Below, in pieces: positions 17,173-27,264 of a stretch of 64,000 nt of DNA. The notes under the pieces are model-generated. The model saw only the letters and a list, made by a program, of their open reading frames with translations, searched no databases and was not told the DNA's origin. The DNA is taken from NCBI GenBank assembly GCA_018223385.1, contig JAGTTR010000009.1, forward strand, positions 71,287-135,286, given 5' to 3'. This DNA comes from Oscillospiraceae bacterium Marseille-Q3528 (GTDB lineage: Bacteria; Bacillota; Clostridia; Lachnospirales; Lachnospiraceae). The position numbers were made by a program, and so were the translations under genes. Each line of letters begins with the position of its first letter. Position 1 is the stretch's first letter.

Positions 17173-18161
17173 AGAAGATTTTTTTGATTGCCACAGGAGG
17201 AACCATTGCTTCCAGGGAAGGGAAGAATGGTCTGACACCGGAGCTTTCCCTGGAGCAGCTTTTACAGTATGTGCCGCAGATCCGGGAGCTTTGCCGGGTC
17301 AGAGCAGTACAGCCCATGAATCTGGACAGCACGAACATGCAGCCGTCTGACTGGCTCTGTCTGGCAAAGCTGATCAGGAATGTGTATGAAAAGTATGATG
17401 GCTTTGTGATCCTGCACGGAACCGATACGATGGCTTATACGGCGGCCGCTTTGTCATATCTGATCCAGAACAGCAGGAAACCGATTGTGCTGACGGGTGC
17501 GCAGAAGCCCATTGACCAGGATATTACCGATGCCAGAAGTAATGTGCTGCAGAGTGTACGTTATGTATGTGATGACAGGGCATCGGATGTAAATTTTGTA
17601 TTCAACGGGGAAGTAATTGCCGGAACAAGAGGAAGAAAGATCCGGACGAAGAGCTTCAATGCTTTTTCCAGTGTGGATTATCCGCATCTGGCAGTTATCC
17701 GGGAAAATCATATCATCCATTATATTACCCGTTCCATGAATGCACCGGTGACCTGGTATGATGCATTGAATGATAAGGTATTTGTGCTGAAGCTGATTCC
17801 GGGACTGTCGGCAGACATTCTGGACTATCTGGCGGAACGTTATGAAGCCGTGGTCATCGAAGGGTTTGGTATCGGTGGAGTGCCCAGCACAGAACGACAG
17901 AAATTCTGTGAGAAGATTACCACTTTCCTTGATAAGGGCAGGACACTGGTTATTACCACGCAGGTACCGCTGGAAGGCAGCGACCTGAGTGTGTATGAGG
18001 TGGGAAGACTGTTCCGGAAGGATGAACGGGTACTGGAAGCCTATAATATGACACTGGAAGCCATTGTGACCAAGCTGATGTGGTTACTGGCGTGTACGAA
18101 GAACCGTCAGGAGCTGGCGAGACGGTTTTATGAAGAGATAAATTACGATATTTGTTTATAA
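17169..18161 (+). CDS. Type I (cytoplasmic) asparaginase
   Basis: Hydrolyses L-asparagine to aspartate and ammonia. It has 330 aa. The two catalytic threonine motifs are ATGGTIAS near residue 8-15 and the HGTDTMAYTAAALSYL region near residue 80. No signal peptide is visible, so it is cytoplasmic (AnsA-like) rather than the periplasmic type. The GTG start overlaps the trmD stop in a GTGA. Its place between trmD and rplS is unusual, since those genes are normally adjacent. Codon use from about 17350 is more AT-rich than in the flanking genes. Confidence 0.93.
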   Translation: MKKIFLIATGGTIASREGKNGLTPELSLEQLLQYVPQIRELCRVRAVQPMNLDSTNMQPSDWLCLAKLIRNVYEKYDGFVILHGTDTMAYTAAALSYLIQNSRKPIVLTGAQKPIDQDITDARSNVLQSVRYVCDDRASDVNFVFNGEVIAGTRGRKIRTKSFNAFSSVDYPHLAVIRENHIIHYITRSMNAPVTWYDALNDKVFVLKLIPGLSADILDYLAERYEAVVIEGFGIGGVPSTERQKFCEKITTFLDKGRTLVITTQVPLEGSDLSVYEVGRLFRKDERVLEAYNMTLEAIVTKLMWLLACTKNRQELARRFYEEINYDICL

Positions 18162-18166
18162 AAACC

Positions 18167-18195
18167 TTGCATATTTGACAGATATATGCTATCAT
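18167..18195 (+). promoter_or_regulatory. Sigma-A promoter for rplS
   Basis: TTGCAT (18167-18172), 17-base spacer, TATCAT (18190-18195), with an extended -10 TGC directly before it. It gives rplS its own promoter after the inserted asparaginase gene. Confidence 0.65.
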
Positions 18196-18204
18196 TCAAT
18201 AGTT

Positions 18205-18262
18205 GCGAAGAATAGATGGTCCTCTGTTACGTTTATGTATTAAGAACATCCAAATAATAAGG
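18205..18262 (+). promoter_or_regulatory. Possible L19 ribosomal protein leader
   Basis: The transcribed leader before rplS holds GATG near 18216 and CATC near 18250 that can pair around a CCTCTGTTACG stretch, and ends in the aaggagg ribosome site. Position and content resemble the L19 leader of low-GC Gram-positives, an autoregulatory element. The match is from memory and has not been aligned. Confidence 0.4.
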
Positions 18263-18272
18263 AGGCACACAG

Positions 18273-18620
18273 ATGAACGAAATCATCAAGAGCATTGAAG
18301 ACGCTCAGTTAAAAGCAGAAGCACCGCAGTTTAATGTCGGTGACACCGTAAAAGTATACGGTAAGATCAAAGAGGGTAACCGTGAGAGAATCCAGGTATT
18401 CGAGGGCACAGTCCTGAAAAAGCAGGGCGGCGGCGCAAGAGAGACCTTTACTGTGAGAAAGACTTCCAACGGCATCGGCGTAGAGAAGACATGGCCGCTG
18501 CATTCTCCTAATGTAGAGAAGGTGGAAGTGATCCGCAGAGGTAAGGTAAGACGTGCGAAACTGAACTACTTAAGAGACCGTGTTGGTAAGAAGGCAAGGG
18601 TTAAAGAGTTAGTAAAATAA
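18273..18620 (+). CDS. rplS: 50S ribosomal protein L19
   Basis: L19 of the large subunit at the interface with 30S, 115 aa. Family segments: [59 protein letters not shown]. The start at 18273 has a strong aaggagg site. Codon use is that of a highly expressed gene. It is followed by a strong terminator. Confidence 0.98.
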   Translation: MNEIIKSIEDAQLKAEAPQFNVGDTVKVYGKIKEGNRERIQVFEGTVLKKQGGGARETFTVRKTSNGIGVEKTWPLHSPNVEKVEVIRRGKVRRAKLNYLRDRVGKKARVKELVK

Positions 18621-18631
18621 TGATCTGGAAG

Positions 18632-18667
18632 AGGGACAAATACATAATGTATCTTGTCCCTTTTTTT
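18632..18667 (+). terminator. Intrinsic terminator after rplS
   Basis: AGGGACAA and ATACAT (from 18632) pair with ATGTAT and TTGTCCCT, followed by seven T (18661-18667). Confidence 0.9.
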
Positions 18668-18684
18668 CTACAGGCAGGGGAAAT

Positions 18685-19263
18685 ATGCGAAGAAGACGGA
18701 GAAGATACACCAGGGGAAAAAAAGAGAGCAAATGGAACATGAACATGCTGGGAAATATCCTACTGTGGATTTTTCAGATCGCAGTGGTTCTTCTCATGGC
18801 GTTTGTGCTCGTATTTTATGCGGGCGAACAGATCAGCAACATCGGAGATTCCATGTCACCCACCCTGGAGAACGGGGATGTGGTGCTGGTGAACCGTTTT
18901 GTATATAAAGTGACCTCCCCGAAGCAGGGCGACCTGGTCGTATTTCGGCCCAACGGCAACGTGAATGCCCATTTTTATATCAAGCGGGTGGTGGCCGGGC
19001 CGGGGGACACCGTACAGATCAGGGACGGTTTTCTCTATGTCAATGACGAACTGATGACAGACCTGCCCTTCGGACGGATCTCCAACGCCGGTATGGTGGA
19101 GGACACCGTAACGGTCGGAAGTGAGGAATATTTTGTGATCGGAGACAACCCCGACAGCAGTGAGGACAGCAGATACACGGATATCGGCAATGTGAAGCTG
19201 TCCGATATCGAGGGAAAGGCGTGGTATGTCCTTTCACCGCGGGCACGCAGAGGGAAGCTTTAG
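18685..19263 (+). CDS. lepB: Signal peptidase I (first copy)
   Basis: Membrane serine protease that removes signal peptides from exported proteins. It has 192 aa, with an Arg/Lys-rich cytoplasmic N-terminus and one membrane segment at about residues 22-45. The catalytic serine is S56 (GDSMSPT) and the general-base lysine is K100 (FYIKRVVAGPGD), with the box-E GDNPDSSEDSR near the end. It is one of two signal peptidases flanking rbgA. An internal ATG about 18 codons downstream is a possible alternative start, but the ATG at 18685 has a ribosome site. Confidence 0.95.
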   Translation: MRRRRRRYTRGKKESKWNMNMLGNILLWIFQIAVVLLMAFVLVFYAGEQISNIGDSMSPTLENGDVVLVNRFVYKVTSPKQGDLVVFRPNGNVNAHFYIKRVVAGPGDTVQIRDGFLYVNDELMTDLPFGRISNAGMVEDTVTVGSEEYFVIGDNPDSSEDSRYTDIGNVKLSDIEGKAWYVLSPRARRGKL

Positions 19264-19286
19264 ATCCAGGACAGGAGTGGAAAAAT

Positions 19287-20150
19287 ATGCAGTATCAGTG
19301 GTATCCGGGGCACATGACGAAGGCAAAGCGCATGATGCAGGAGAATATCAAGCTGGTGGACCTGATTATCGAGCTGGTGGATGCCCGGATCCCGTACAGC
19401 AGCCGGAATCCGGACATTGATGAGCTGGGCAGAAATAAAGCGCGGCTGATCCTGCTGAACAAGGCAGATCTGGCCGATGAGGCAGCCAATGCGGCGTGGA
19501 CGAAAGCGCTGGAGGCAACGGGGGCAGTGGTGGTGAAGGCCAATTCCCGCTCCGGTGCGGGCTTGAAAGCCGTCCAGGGCGCTGTGGCGGAGGCATGTAA
19601 GGAAAAGATCGAGCGGGACAGAAGACGGGGCATCAAGAACCGGCCGGTACGTGCCATGGTGGCGGGGATCCCCAACGTGGGAAAATCCACGTTTATCAAC
19701 AGCTATGCGGGAAAAGCCTGCGCAAAGACGGGCAATAAGCCGGGTGTCACCAGAGGCGCGCAGTGGATCAAGCTGAACCGGCAGCTGGAGCTTCTGGATA
19801 CGCCGGGTATCCTCTGGCCCCGGTTTGAAAATCAGGAGGTGGGTTTCCGTCTGGCACTCATCGGTTCCATCCGGGATGAGGTGCTGAACACAGAGGAAAT
19901 GGCCTTTACGTTTTTGCAGTTTTTGCGGGCAAATTATCCGGGACTGCTGCAGCAGCGCTATGAGATCGAAGAGTCCGACGATGCACTGGAAAATTTGAAC
20001 CGGATCGCGGAAAATAGACTTTGCCGTTTAAAGGGAAATATGTTAGACTTAAAAAAGGCATCAGACATTGTGATCGATGACTTCAGAAGCGGACGGCTGG
20101 GAAGAATCACACTGGAATTCCCGGATGGCGTCGGCCAGGAAAAGGACTAA
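19287..20150 (+). CDS. rbgA: Ribosome biogenesis GTPase RbgA (YlqF)
   Basis: GTPase needed for a late step of 50S subunit assembly. It has 287 aa. The circularly permuted G motifs are visible in the order LNKADLAD (G4), then GIPNVGKSTFIN (G1) and LLDTPGILWP (G3). The N-terminus MQYQWYPGHMTKAKRMM is a family hallmark; the ATG at 19287 has aggagtgg upstream, and the upstream open frame is rejected. It lies between two lepB genes, close to rplS and rnhB as in Bacillus. Confidence 0.97.
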   Translation: MQYQWYPGHMTKAKRMMQENIKLVDLIIELVDARIPYSSRNPDIDELGRNKARLILLNKADLADEAANAAWTKALEATGAVVVKANSRSGAGLKAVQGAVAEACKEKIERDRRRGIKNRPVRAMVAGIPNVGKSTFINSYAGKACAKTGNKPGVTRGAQWIKLNRQLELLDTPGILWPRFENQEVGFRLALIGSIRDEVLNTEEMAFTFLQFLRANYPGLLQQRYEIEESDDALENLNRIAENRLCRLKGNMLDLKKASDIVIDDFRSGRLGRITLEFPDGVGQEKD

Positions 20151-20153
20151 AGC

Positions 20154-20729
20154 ATGAAACAGATGACGGATTCAAAGAAGGAAAAACGGACTGACGGGGT
20201 GTACCGGGAGATTTTCAGCATGATGTTTTACCTGATTTTTGTTGTGGCGGCAACGCTGCTGATCATCCGGTTTGTGGGACAGCGGACAGAGGTCAGTGGC
20301 CATTCCATGGAGGATACGCTGGATGACGGCGACAATCTGATCGTGGATAAGCTTACTTACCGGTTCAGGGATCCGGTGCGGTACGACATTATTGTTTTTC
20401 CGTATAAATATAAAGAAGACACGTACTATATCAAGCGGATCATCGGGCTTCCCGGGGAGATGGTACAGATCACCGAGGAGGGGAATATCCTCATCAACGG
20501 GGAGATCCTGGAGGAATCCTACGGCCGGGAGGTTATGAAGAGCCCGGGTATTGCGGCGGATCCCATCATTCTCGGAGAAGATGAATATTTTGTGCTGGGA
20601 GACAACCGAAACGCCAGCGCAGACAGCCGGGATCCCAGCGTAGGTGTCATTTCCGGTAAGGATATCGTGGGCAGAGCGTGGCTGCGCATCTGGCCGCTGA
20701 ACAAGTTCGGTATTTTGAAACATCAGTAA
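20154..20729 (+). CDS. lepB: Signal peptidase I (second copy)
   Basis: Second membrane signal peptidase, 191 aa. It has one membrane segment at about residues 20-42, catalytic serine S51 (SGHSMEDTL), lysine K94 (YYIKRIIGLPGE) and the box-E GDNRNASADSRDP. It differs clearly in sequence from the copy at 18685, so it is not a recent duplication; division of substrates between them is plausible but not shown. It starts 3 bases after rbgA and is followed by a terminator. Confidence 0.95.
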   Translation: MKQMTDSKKEKRTDGVYREIFSMMFYLIFVVAATLLIIRFVGQRTEVSGHSMEDTLDDGDNLIVDKLTYRFRDPVRYDIIVFPYKYKEDTYYIKRIIGLPGEMVQITEEGNILINGEILEESYGREVMKSPGIAADPIILGEDEYFVLGDNRNASADSRDPSVGVISGKDIVGRAWLRIWPLNKFGILKHQ

Positions 20730-20765
20730 TGAGATAAAGGCATGTGACAGAAGGAAAGCAGACGG

Positions 20766-20793
20766 CAGCTCCCCGTTTCGGGGGGCTGTTTTT
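20766..20793 (+). terminator. Intrinsic terminator after second lepB
   Basis: CAGCTCCCCG (20766-20775) pairs with CGGGGGGCTG (20779-20788) around loop TTT, with one G-U pair, and is followed by five T. Confidence 0.85.
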
Positions 20794-20807
20794 ACACGGA
20801 GGTATTT

Positions 20808-21566
20808 ATGGGAAAAACAATAGGGGAAATCCGGGAGCTGTTCCGGCAGGCAGATGCCGTGACCGGGGCAAAGCTGGTGGAAGAATACAGGGAAGATCAG
20901 CGGGCCGGGGTGCGCAAAGTCTGTGAGGCATTTTTGAAGTCTCAGGAAAAAATGGCACAGGAGATGGCGCGGCTGGAGCAGATGAGCAGCTTTGAAAAGG
21001 AGTATAGCGCCTATTCGGCTATCTGCGGCATTGACGAGGCTGGAAGAGGGCCGCTGGCAGGGCCGGTGGTGGCCGGTGCAGTGATCCTGCCGAAGGGATG
21101 TAAGATTCCCTATGTCAACGACTCCAAAAAGCTTTCCGCAAAAAAACGGGAAGAGCTCTATGATGTGATCATGGAACAGGCAGTGGCAGTGGGCGTGGGA
21201 TTTTCCACGCCGGAGCGCATCGACGAGATCAATATTTTACAGGCTACTTATGAGGCCATGCGGGAGGCCATCGGCAAGCTGTCGGTGCAGCCGGATCTGC
21301 TGCTCAACGACGCGGTGACGATCCCCCAGGTGCCGGTGCGGCAGGTGCCCATCATCCACGGGGATGCTAGAAGCATTTCCATTGCGGCGGCCAGCATCAT
21401 CGCCAAGGTGACCAGGGACCGGCTCATGCTGGAGTACGACCAGCTGTTCCCGGCCTATGATTTCGCTTCCAACAAAGGGTATGGATCGGCGGAGCATATT
21501 CAGGCACTGAAAACCGTGGGGCCCTGCCCCATCCACAGGAGGAGTTTTATTGGACACTTCGTATAA
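20808..21566 (+). CDS. rnhB: Ribonuclease HII
   Basis: Removes RNA from RNA-DNA hybrids and single ribonucleotides from DNA. It has 252 aa with the catalytic start CGIDEAGRGPLAGPVVAGAV near residue 67 and the later acidic region LLNDAVTIP. The first 65 residues form a helical N-terminal domain common in Firmicute RNase HII. The start at 20808 follows an acggagg site. The 3' end overlaps yraN by 17 bases. Confidence 0.97.
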   Translation: MGKTIGEIRELFRQADAVTGAKLVEEYREDQRAGVRKVCEAFLKSQEKMAQEMARLEQMSSFEKEYSAYSAICGIDEAGRGPLAGPVVAGAVILPKGCKIPYVNDSKKLSAKKREELYDVIMEQAVAVGVGFSTPERIDEINILQATYEAMREAIGKLSVQPDLLLNDAVTIPQVPVRQVPIIHGDARSISIAAASIIAKVTRDRLMLEYDQLFPAYDFASNKGYGSAEHIQALKTVGPCPIHRRSFIGHFV

Positions 21567-21936
21567 AATTAACACCCGCCGTATCGGCACGGCCCATGAG
21601 CGGCAGGCAGAAACTTTTCTGAAAGAAAAGGGCTACCGGATTGTGGCCCGGAATTACCGGTGCCGTTCGGGAGAGATCGATCTCATTGCCCGGGACGGGG
21701 AATGTCTGGTGTTCGTGGAGGTGCGCTACCGGACGGACACCGGAAAAGGGCATCCGCTGGAGACGGTGGATATGCGTAAGCAGCGGCGGATCAGCAGAGT
21801 GTCAGATGTGTACCGCTATCAGAATCATGTCGGTATGGATACATCGGTGCGTTACGATGTGGTGGCGGTTCTGGGGGAAGAACTGGTGCACGTGGAGAAT
21901 GCGTTTCCTTATGCAGGAGCTGCAGCGTACAGATGA
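21550..21936 (+). CDS. yraN: YraN (UPF0102) family endonuclease-like protein
   Basis: A 128-aa protein of the UPF0102/YraN family with a PD-(D/E)XK nuclease-like fold; its role is not settled. Visible motif: YRCRSGEIDLIARDGECLVFVEVRYR, with E and D/E-x-K-like residues in the expected order. The TTG start at 21550 is supported by the aggaggag ribosome site (21537-21544), even though both lie inside the rnhB coding end. The rnhB-yraN pairing is conserved. Confidence 0.92.
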   Translation: MDTSYKINTRRIGTAHERQAETFLKEKGYRIVARNYRCRSGEIDLIARDGECLVFVEVRYRTDTGKGHPLETVDMRKQRRISRVSDVYRYQNHVGMDTSVRYDVVAVLGEELVHVENAFPYAGAAAYR

Positions 21937-22018
21937 AATAGATTGTGTGATCGCCAAAAAGCAGACATGATGCACCGAGTGGGAATCAAAAGGGCAGAAT
22001 CAGGAAAGGACAAAAGAC

Positions 22019-22885
22019 ATGCGGACAGACTGGATACGAAGAGCAAAGGAGCAGGACCGACAGATTGAGGAAGTACAGCACGCCGAAGTGCCGTTGCTGG
22101 AATTCCCGCTGTTGCGAGAGACCGGGATGGTGGTACATGGATTCACCACCCGGGAGGGCGGCGTCAGCGAGGGTATTTTTTCTTCCATGAATTTAAGCTT
22201 CACCAGAGGGGACGACCCGGCACGGGTAAAAGAAAATTACCGGCGGGCAGCGGCGGCGCTGGGGGTACCGGCAGAGCATATCGTCTGTTCGGATCAGACC
22301 CACACGACAAATGTGCGGCATGTGACCATGGACGACCGGGGAAAAGGCGTGTTCCGGGAGAAGGATTACCGGGATGTGGACGGCCTCATCACCGATACGC
22401 CGGGGCTGGTGCTGGCCACCTTTTTTGCGGACTGTGTGCCGCTGTTTTTCGTGGATCCGGTGCGGCGCTGCATCGGCCTGTCCCATTCCGGTTGGAAGGG
22501 AACGGCGGCAAGGATGGGCGCAAGGACGGTGGAGGCCATGACCGAGACCTTTGGCAGCAACCCGGCGGATATCCGGGCAGCCATCGGGCCTTCCATCTGC
22601 GTGGACTGTTATGAGGTCAGCGAGGATGTGATCCAGGCGTTTGCGAAAAACTATGACCGGGCAGTGATGAAAGAGATCTGCTATCGAAAAGAAAATGGAA
22701 AATATCAGCTGAATCTGTGGGAGGCCAACCGGCACGTCCTGCTGGCGGCGGGGATTTTGCCGGAACATCTGGCGGTGACGGACATCTGTACGTGCTGCAA
22801 CCCGACCCGGCTGTTTTCTCACCGGGCCAGCCAGGGAAAGCGGGGGAATCTGGCGGCTTTCCTTGCAATTTCAGACGGTATTTAG
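22019..22885 (+). CDS. pgeF: Purine nucleoside phosphorylase PgeF / LACC1-type (YfiH family)
   Basis: Multi-copper-oxidase-like (DUF152, YfiH/LACC1) enzyme reported to act as purine nucleoside phosphorylase and adenosine deaminase; homologues also edit peptidoglycan precursors. It has 288 aa. Metal-site motifs are visible: SDQTHTTNVRHV, TFFADCVPLFFVD, LSHSGWKGTAARM and IGPSICVDCYEVSEDV. Only moderate spacing (82 bases, no clear promoter) separates it from yraN. The function is taken from the family. Confidence 0.9.
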   Translation: MRTDWIRRAKEQDRQIEEVQHAEVPLLEFPLLRETGMVVHGFTTREGGVSEGIFSSMNLSFTRGDDPARVKENYRRAAAALGVPAEHIVCSDQTHTTNVRHVTMDDRGKGVFREKDYRDVDGLITDTPGLVLATFFADCVPLFFVDPVRRCIGLSHSGWKGTAARMGARTVEAMTETFGSNPADIRAAIGPSICVDCYEVSEDVIQAFAKNYDRAVMKEICYRKENGKYQLNLWEANRHVLLAAGILPEHLAVTDICTCCNPTRLFSHRASQGKRGNLAAFLAISDGI

Positions 22886-22911
22886 TATGATAAATAACGA
22901 GGTGTCACACA

Positions 22912-24258
22912 ATGAAGAAACAGGACGGACAGCTGACGGGACATGTCATTGATGGCATTGAACCGGGCAGTATCGCGGAGGAGCTGGAGATTGAACCGGG
23001 AGATACCCTGGTCAGTGTCAATGGCAGTCCGATCACGGATGTCTTTGACTACCAGTATCTGACCAACGAGGAATATCTGGAGATCCTCATCCGCAAGGCG
23101 GACGGCGAGGAATGGGAGCTGGAGATCGAGAAGGAATTCGAGGAAGATCTGGGGCTCATTTTCGAGAATGGTCTGATGGATGAATACCGCTCCTGCCGGA
23201 ACAAATGTGTCTTCTGTTTCATTGACCAGATGCCGCCGGGCATGCGGGAAACGCTGTATTTCAAGGATGACGACTCCCGTCTTTCTTTTTTACAGGGGAA
23301 CTATGTGACACTGACCAATATGAGTGACAAGGATATTGACCGGATCGTGCAGTATCATCTGGCGCCCATCAATATTTCCTTTCAGACCACAAACCCGGAA
23401 CTGCGCTGCAAGATGCTGCACAACCGGTTTGCCGGGGAAGCGCTGAAAAAGGTACAGAAGCTGTATGAGGCCGGGATCGAGATGAACGGCCAGATCGTGC
23501 TCTGCAAGGGGCTGAACGACGGCCCGGAGCTGGAACGGTCCATCCGGGATCTGTCGGCGTATCTACCCCATCTGCAAAGCGTGTCCATTGTGCCGGTGGG
23601 CCTGACCAAATACCGGGAAGGCTTATACCCCATGGTGCCCTTTACCAAAGAGGAGGCCAGGGCGGTGACGGCGCTGGTACACGACTGGCAGGAGAAGCTG
23701 TATGCCAAATGGGGAACCCATTTCATCCACTGCGGTGATGAATGGTACATTTTGTCGGAGGAGGACATGCCTGCGGCAGAGACGTACGACGGCTACCTGC
23801 AGCTGGAAAACGGGGTGGGCATGACGAGACTTTTGCTGGACGAGGTGGATGACGCGCTGGCGGAGGAGACCGGGGATGACAGGAAGCGTCATCTGGTGCT
23901 GGCCACCGGCGTGCTGGCCGGGCCGTTCATGAAGCGGATCGTGGCGCAGATACAGCAGAAATTTCCTGGTATCCATGCAGATGTGCGGGTGATCCGCAAT
24001 GATTTTTTCGGGGAGAAGATTACTGTGGCAGGCCTTCTTACTGCCCGGGATCTCATTGCCCAGCTTTCAGGCACGCTGGACGGCGCCGAGCGGCTGCTCA
24101 TTCCGTCGGTGATGCTGAAAAATGATGAGCCGATTTTTCTGGATGATATGTCGCTGGATGCATTTTCAGAGGCTTTACACATCCCGGTCACTGTCGTAGA
24201 ATCAGGGGGACAGGATCTGGTGGATGCCATTATAAATATAGAAGGAGAACAGATATGA
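22912..24258 (+). CDS. DUF512 protein with PDZ and radical-SAM-like cysteine motif
   Basis: A 448-aa protein of the DUF512 family, function unknown, conserved next to der in Clostridia. A PDZ-like domain is at about residues 8-70 ([23 protein letters not shown]). It is followed by the cysteine motif CRNKCVFC (C95, C99, C102), which has the spacing of an iron-sulfur cluster of radical SAM enzymes. A radical-SAM-like barrel then runs to about 250, and the DUF512 domain follows. Its stop overlaps the der start by four bases (ATGA), so the two are translationally coupled. A link to ribosome work is inferred only from that neighbour. Confidence 0.92.
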   Translation: MKKQDGQLTGHVIDGIEPGSIAEELEIEPGDTLVSVNGSPITDVFDYQYLTNEEYLEILIRKADGEEWELEIEKEFEEDLGLIFENGLMDEYRSCRNKCVFCFIDQMPPGMRETLYFKDDDSRLSFLQGNYVTLTNMSDKDIDRIVQYHLAPINISFQTTNPELRCKMLHNRFAGEALKKVQKLYEAGIEMNGQIVLCKGLNDGPELERSIRDLSAYLPHLQSVSIVPVGLTKYREGLYPMVPFTKEEARAVTALVHDWQEKLYAKWGTHFIHCGDEWYILSEEDMPAAETYDGYLQLENGVGMTRLLLDEVDDALAEETGDDRKRHLVLATGVLAGPFMKRIVAQIQQKFPGIHADVRVIRNDFFGEKITVAGLLTARDLIAQLSGTLDGAERLLIPSVMLKNDEPIFLDDMSLDAFSEALHIPVTVVESGGQDLVDAIINIEGEQI

Positions 24259-25583
24259 GTAAACCGGTAGTTGCGATTGTCGGAAGACCAAACGTGGGAA
24301 AATCCACGCTTTTCAATGCACTGGCTGGGGACAACATTTCCATCGTAAAGGATACGCCGGGGGTGACCCGTGACCGTATTTACGCGGATGTGACCTGGCT
24401 GGATAAGAATTTTACCATGATCGATACAGGCGGTATTGAGCCGGAGAGCAAGGACGTGATCCTCTCCCAGATGCGGGAGCAGGCCCAGATCGCCATTGAT
24501 ACAGCAGATGTCATCGTTTTCCTGGTGGATGTGCGCCAGGGGCTGGTGGATGCGGATTCCAAGGTGGCGGACATGCTGCGCCGCTCCCGGAAGCCGGTGG
24601 TGCTGGCCGTCAATAAGGTGGACAGCTTCCAGAAATTTATGACAGATGTGTATGAATTTTATAATCTGGGCATTGGGGATCCCATTCCGGTATCTGCCGC
24701 TTCCCGTCTGGGTATCGGCGAGCTTCTGGACGCTGTCACCGCCCATTTTGATCAGCACATGCTGGAAGAGGAGGAGGACGAGCGGCCGAGAATTGCCATC
24801 GTGGGAAAACCCAATGTGGGCAAATCCTCCATCATCAACAAGCTGACGGGAGAGAACCGGGTCATCGTCTCTTCCGTGGCAGGAACGACGAGGGATGCCA
24901 TCGACACCAACATCCGCCGCAACGGCAAGGATTACGTGTTCATTGATACCGCGGGCTTACGCCGGAAAAACAAGATCAAGGAAGAGCTGGAGCGCTACAG
25001 CATCATCCGCACCGTGACCGCGGTGGAGCGGGCGGACGTGGTGGTCATCGTCATCGATGCGGTGGAGGGTGTCACCGAGCAGGATGCCAAGATCGCAGGC
25101 ATTGCACATGAGCGGGGCAAGGGCATTATCATTGCCGTGAACAAGTGGGATGCCATTGAGAAAAATGACAAAACCGTTTATCAGTACGCCAACAAGATCC
25201 GGGAAGTGCTTTCCTTTATGCCTTACGCGGAAATCCTTTACATTTCCGCCCAGACCGGTCAGCGGCTGAACAAGCTGTTTGACACCATCGATGCGGTGCT
25301 GGAGAACTGCACCCTGCGGATCGCCACCGGTGTGCTCAACGAGATCATGTCCGAGGCCGTTGCCATGCAGCAGCCGCCGTCTGACAGAGGCCACCGCCTG
25401 AAGCTGTACTATATCACCCAGGTTGCGGTGAAGCCGCCGACCTTCGTGATCTTCGTCAACGATAAAGAACTGATGCATTTCTCCTACACGAGATATCTGG
25501 AGAACCGGATCCGGGATGCCTTCGGCTTTGGCGGCACCTCGCTGAAATTCATCATCCGGGAGCGAAAGGAGAAGGAGCAATGA
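24255..25583 (+). CDS. der: Ribosome-associated double GTPase Der (EngA)
   Basis: Essential GTPase for 50S subunit assembly, 442 aa. Two GTPase domains are visible: [12 protein letters not shown] near residue 9 with DTGGIEP and NKVD, and [12 protein letters not shown] near residue 184 with DTAGLRRK and NKWD. A KH-like C-terminal domain ends in [13 protein letters not shown] sequence ([17 protein letters not shown]). It overlaps DUF512 upstream and plsY downstream by four bases each. Confidence 0.98.
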   Translation: MSKPVVAIVGRPNVGKSTLFNALAGDNISIVKDTPGVTRDRIYADVTWLDKNFTMIDTGGIEPESKDVILSQMREQAQIAIDTADVIVFLVDVRQGLVDADSKVADMLRRSRKPVVLAVNKVDSFQKFMTDVYEFYNLGIGDPIPVSAASRLGIGELLDAVTAHFDQHMLEEEEDERPRIAIVGKPNVGKSSIINKLTGENRVIVSSVAGTTRDAIDTNIRRNGKDYVFIDTAGLRRKNKIKEELERYSIIRTVTAVERADVVVIVIDAVEGVTEQDAKIAGIAHERGKGIIIAVNKWDAIEKNDKTVYQYANKIREVLSFMPYAEILYISAQTGQRLNKLFDTIDAVLENCTLRIATGVLNEIMSEAVAMQQPPSDRGHRLKLYYITQVAVKPPTFVIFVNDKELMHFSYTRYLENRIRDAFGFGGTSLKFIIRERKEKEQ

Positions 25584-26242
25584 TGATCCGTCTGATCTGT
25601 GTGGCCATCGGTTACGTGTTTGGCCTGTTTCAGACCTCTTATATTTACGGAAAAATGCACGGCATTGATATCCGTACCCAGGGCAGCGGCAACGCGGGTA
25701 CCACCAACGCCCTGCGGGTGCTGGGCAAAAAGGCCGGTGCCATTACCTTTCTGGGAGACGCGCTGAAATGCGTGGCGGCTGTGCTGCTGGTGCAGGCGCT
25801 GTTTGGCGCCTCCCACGGGGATATCCGTCCGCTGCTGGCCATTTATGCCGGGGCAGGTGTGGTATTGGGACATAACTTTCCGTTTTATCTGGGCTTCAAG
25901 GGCGGCAAGGGCATTGCTGCCTCTGCGGGCATGATGCTGGCCTTCGGCCATTTCCCGATTTTTGCCGTGTCCGCGCTGGCCTTTATTCTCGTGTTTACCA
26001 TCACGAATTATGTGTCGCTGGGTTCCATGGTGCTGTACCTCTGTTTTCTGGTGCAGGTGATCTTTCTGGGACAGCGGGGTGAATTTGGCATGAGCCAGGG
26101 ACACCTGACAGAGCTTTATATCGTGGCGGCCTGCCTGACGGCGCTGGCGTTCTGGCAGCACCGGACAAACATCGGGCGGCTCATCCACGGAACGGAAAAT
26201 AAGACTTACCTATTAAAAAAGAAAACAAAGGGGGAGAACTGA
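25580..26242 (+). CDS. plsY: Glycerol-3-phosphate acyltransferase PlsY
   Basis: Membrane enzyme that transfers the acyl group of acyl-phosphate (made by PlsX) to glycerol-3-phosphate. It has 220 aa with several membrane segments and the three family motifs: [39 protein letters not shown] and the late YVSLGSMV segment. Its ATG overlaps the der stop (ATGA) and its own stop overlaps gpsA by one base. The neighbouring gpsA makes its substrate, so the pair forms a phospholipid module. Confidence 0.97.
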   Translation: MMIRLICVAIGYVFGLFQTSYIYGKMHGIDIRTQGSGNAGTTNALRVLGKKAGAITFLGDALKCVAAVLLVQALFGASHGDIRPLLAIYAGAGVVLGHNFPFYLGFKGGKGIAASAGMMLAFGHFPIFAVSALAFILVFTITNYVSLGSMVLYLCFLVQVIFLGQRGEFGMSQGHLTELYIVAACLTALAFWQHRTNIGRLIHGTENKTYLLKKKTKGEN

Positions 26243-27252
26243 TGGCCAAGGTCAGTGTATTGGGAGCAGGAAGCTGGGGAACCGCGCTGGCAGTCATGCT
26301 GCACGGCAACCATCATCAGGTGACACTCTGGTCGGCATTGTCAGATGAGGTGGCACAGCTTCGCAGAGACCGGGAGCAGAAAGGCAAATTGCCGGGAGTA
26401 CATATACCGGAGGATATTAACATTACAGACTGTCTGGAGGAAGCGGTGAAGGATCGGGAAATGCTGGTGCTGGCTGTGCCGTCGGTGTTCGTCCGGGGAA
26501 CGGCGAGACAGCTTTCTGGTCTGGTGCCGGAGGGACAGCTCATCGTCTGTGTGGCAAAGGGTGTGGAGGAAGATACGCTCATGACCATGACGGACATTAT
26601 CGAGCAGGAGCTGCCGATGGTGGATGCGGCGGTGCTTTCCGGGCCCAGCCATGCGGAGGAGGCAGGCAAGGGCATTCCCACCACCTGTGTGGCAGGCGCC
26701 CATACCCGTCAGACGGCAGAACATATTCAGAATCTGTTCATGAGCGAGACGTTCCGCGTCTATACGAGCCCGGATATGCTGGGCATTGAGCTGGGCGCTG
26801 CCCTGAAAAACGTGGTGGCACTGGCGGCGGGCATTGCGGATGGTCTGGGATACGGGGACAACACAAAGGCAGCCCTCATCACCCGGGGCATGGCAGAAAT
26901 CTCCCGCCTGGGCATCGCCATGGGCGGCAAGATCGAGACCTTCTATGGACTGTCCGGTATCGGCGATCTGATCGTGACCTGTGCCAGTGTGCACAGCCGG
27001 AACCGGCGGGCCGGATATCTGATCGGCCAGGGCTGCACCATGCAGGAAGCCATGGATCAGGTGAAAATGGTGGTAGAAGGGGTGTATTCCGCCAAGGCAG
27101 CCAGAGAGCTGGCAGAGAAATATCAGGTGGAGATGCCCATCATTGAACAGGTCAACCGGGTGCTGTTTGAAAATAAAGCACCGGGAGAGGCCGTGCGGGA
27201 ACTGATGCTGCGGGATAAGAAGATTGAGACCAGTGTACTGGCATGGGAGTAA
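26242..27252 (+). CDS. gpsA: Glycerol-3-phosphate dehydrogenase [NAD(P)+]
   Basis: Reduces dihydroxyacetone phosphate to glycerol-3-phosphate for lipid synthesis. It has 336 aa. The N-terminal nucleotide-binding GAGSWGTALA is followed by the conserved LSGPSHAEE and the catalytic-lysine region GAALKNVVALAAGIADGLGYGDNTKAAL. The C-terminal domain ends in PIIEQVNRVLFENK. It overlaps plsY by one base, which supplies its product directly to the acyltransferase. Confidence 0.98.
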   Translation: MAKVSVLGAGSWGTALAVMLHGNHHQVTLWSALSDEVAQLRRDREQKGKLPGVHIPEDINITDCLEEAVKDREMLVLAVPSVFVRGTARQLSGLVPEGQLIVCVAKGVEEDTLMTMTDIIEQELPMVDAAVLSGPSHAEEAGKGIPTTCVAGAHTRQTAEHIQNLFMSETFRVYTSPDMLGIELGAALKNVVALAAGIADGLGYGDNTKAALITRGMAEISRLGIAMGGKIETFYGLSGIGDLIVTCASVHSRNRRAGYLIGQGCTMQEAMDQVKMVVEGVYSAKAARELAEKYQVEMPIIEQVNRVLFENKAPGEAVRELMLRDKKIETSVLAWE

Positions 27253-27264
27253 CCAGGAAAACCG

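Noticed and set aside
18685..20729. Two signal peptidase genes as a recent tandem duplication
   Set aside because: The proteins share the catalytic motifs but differ widely elsewhere, and rbgA lies between them; an old paralogue pair is more likely.
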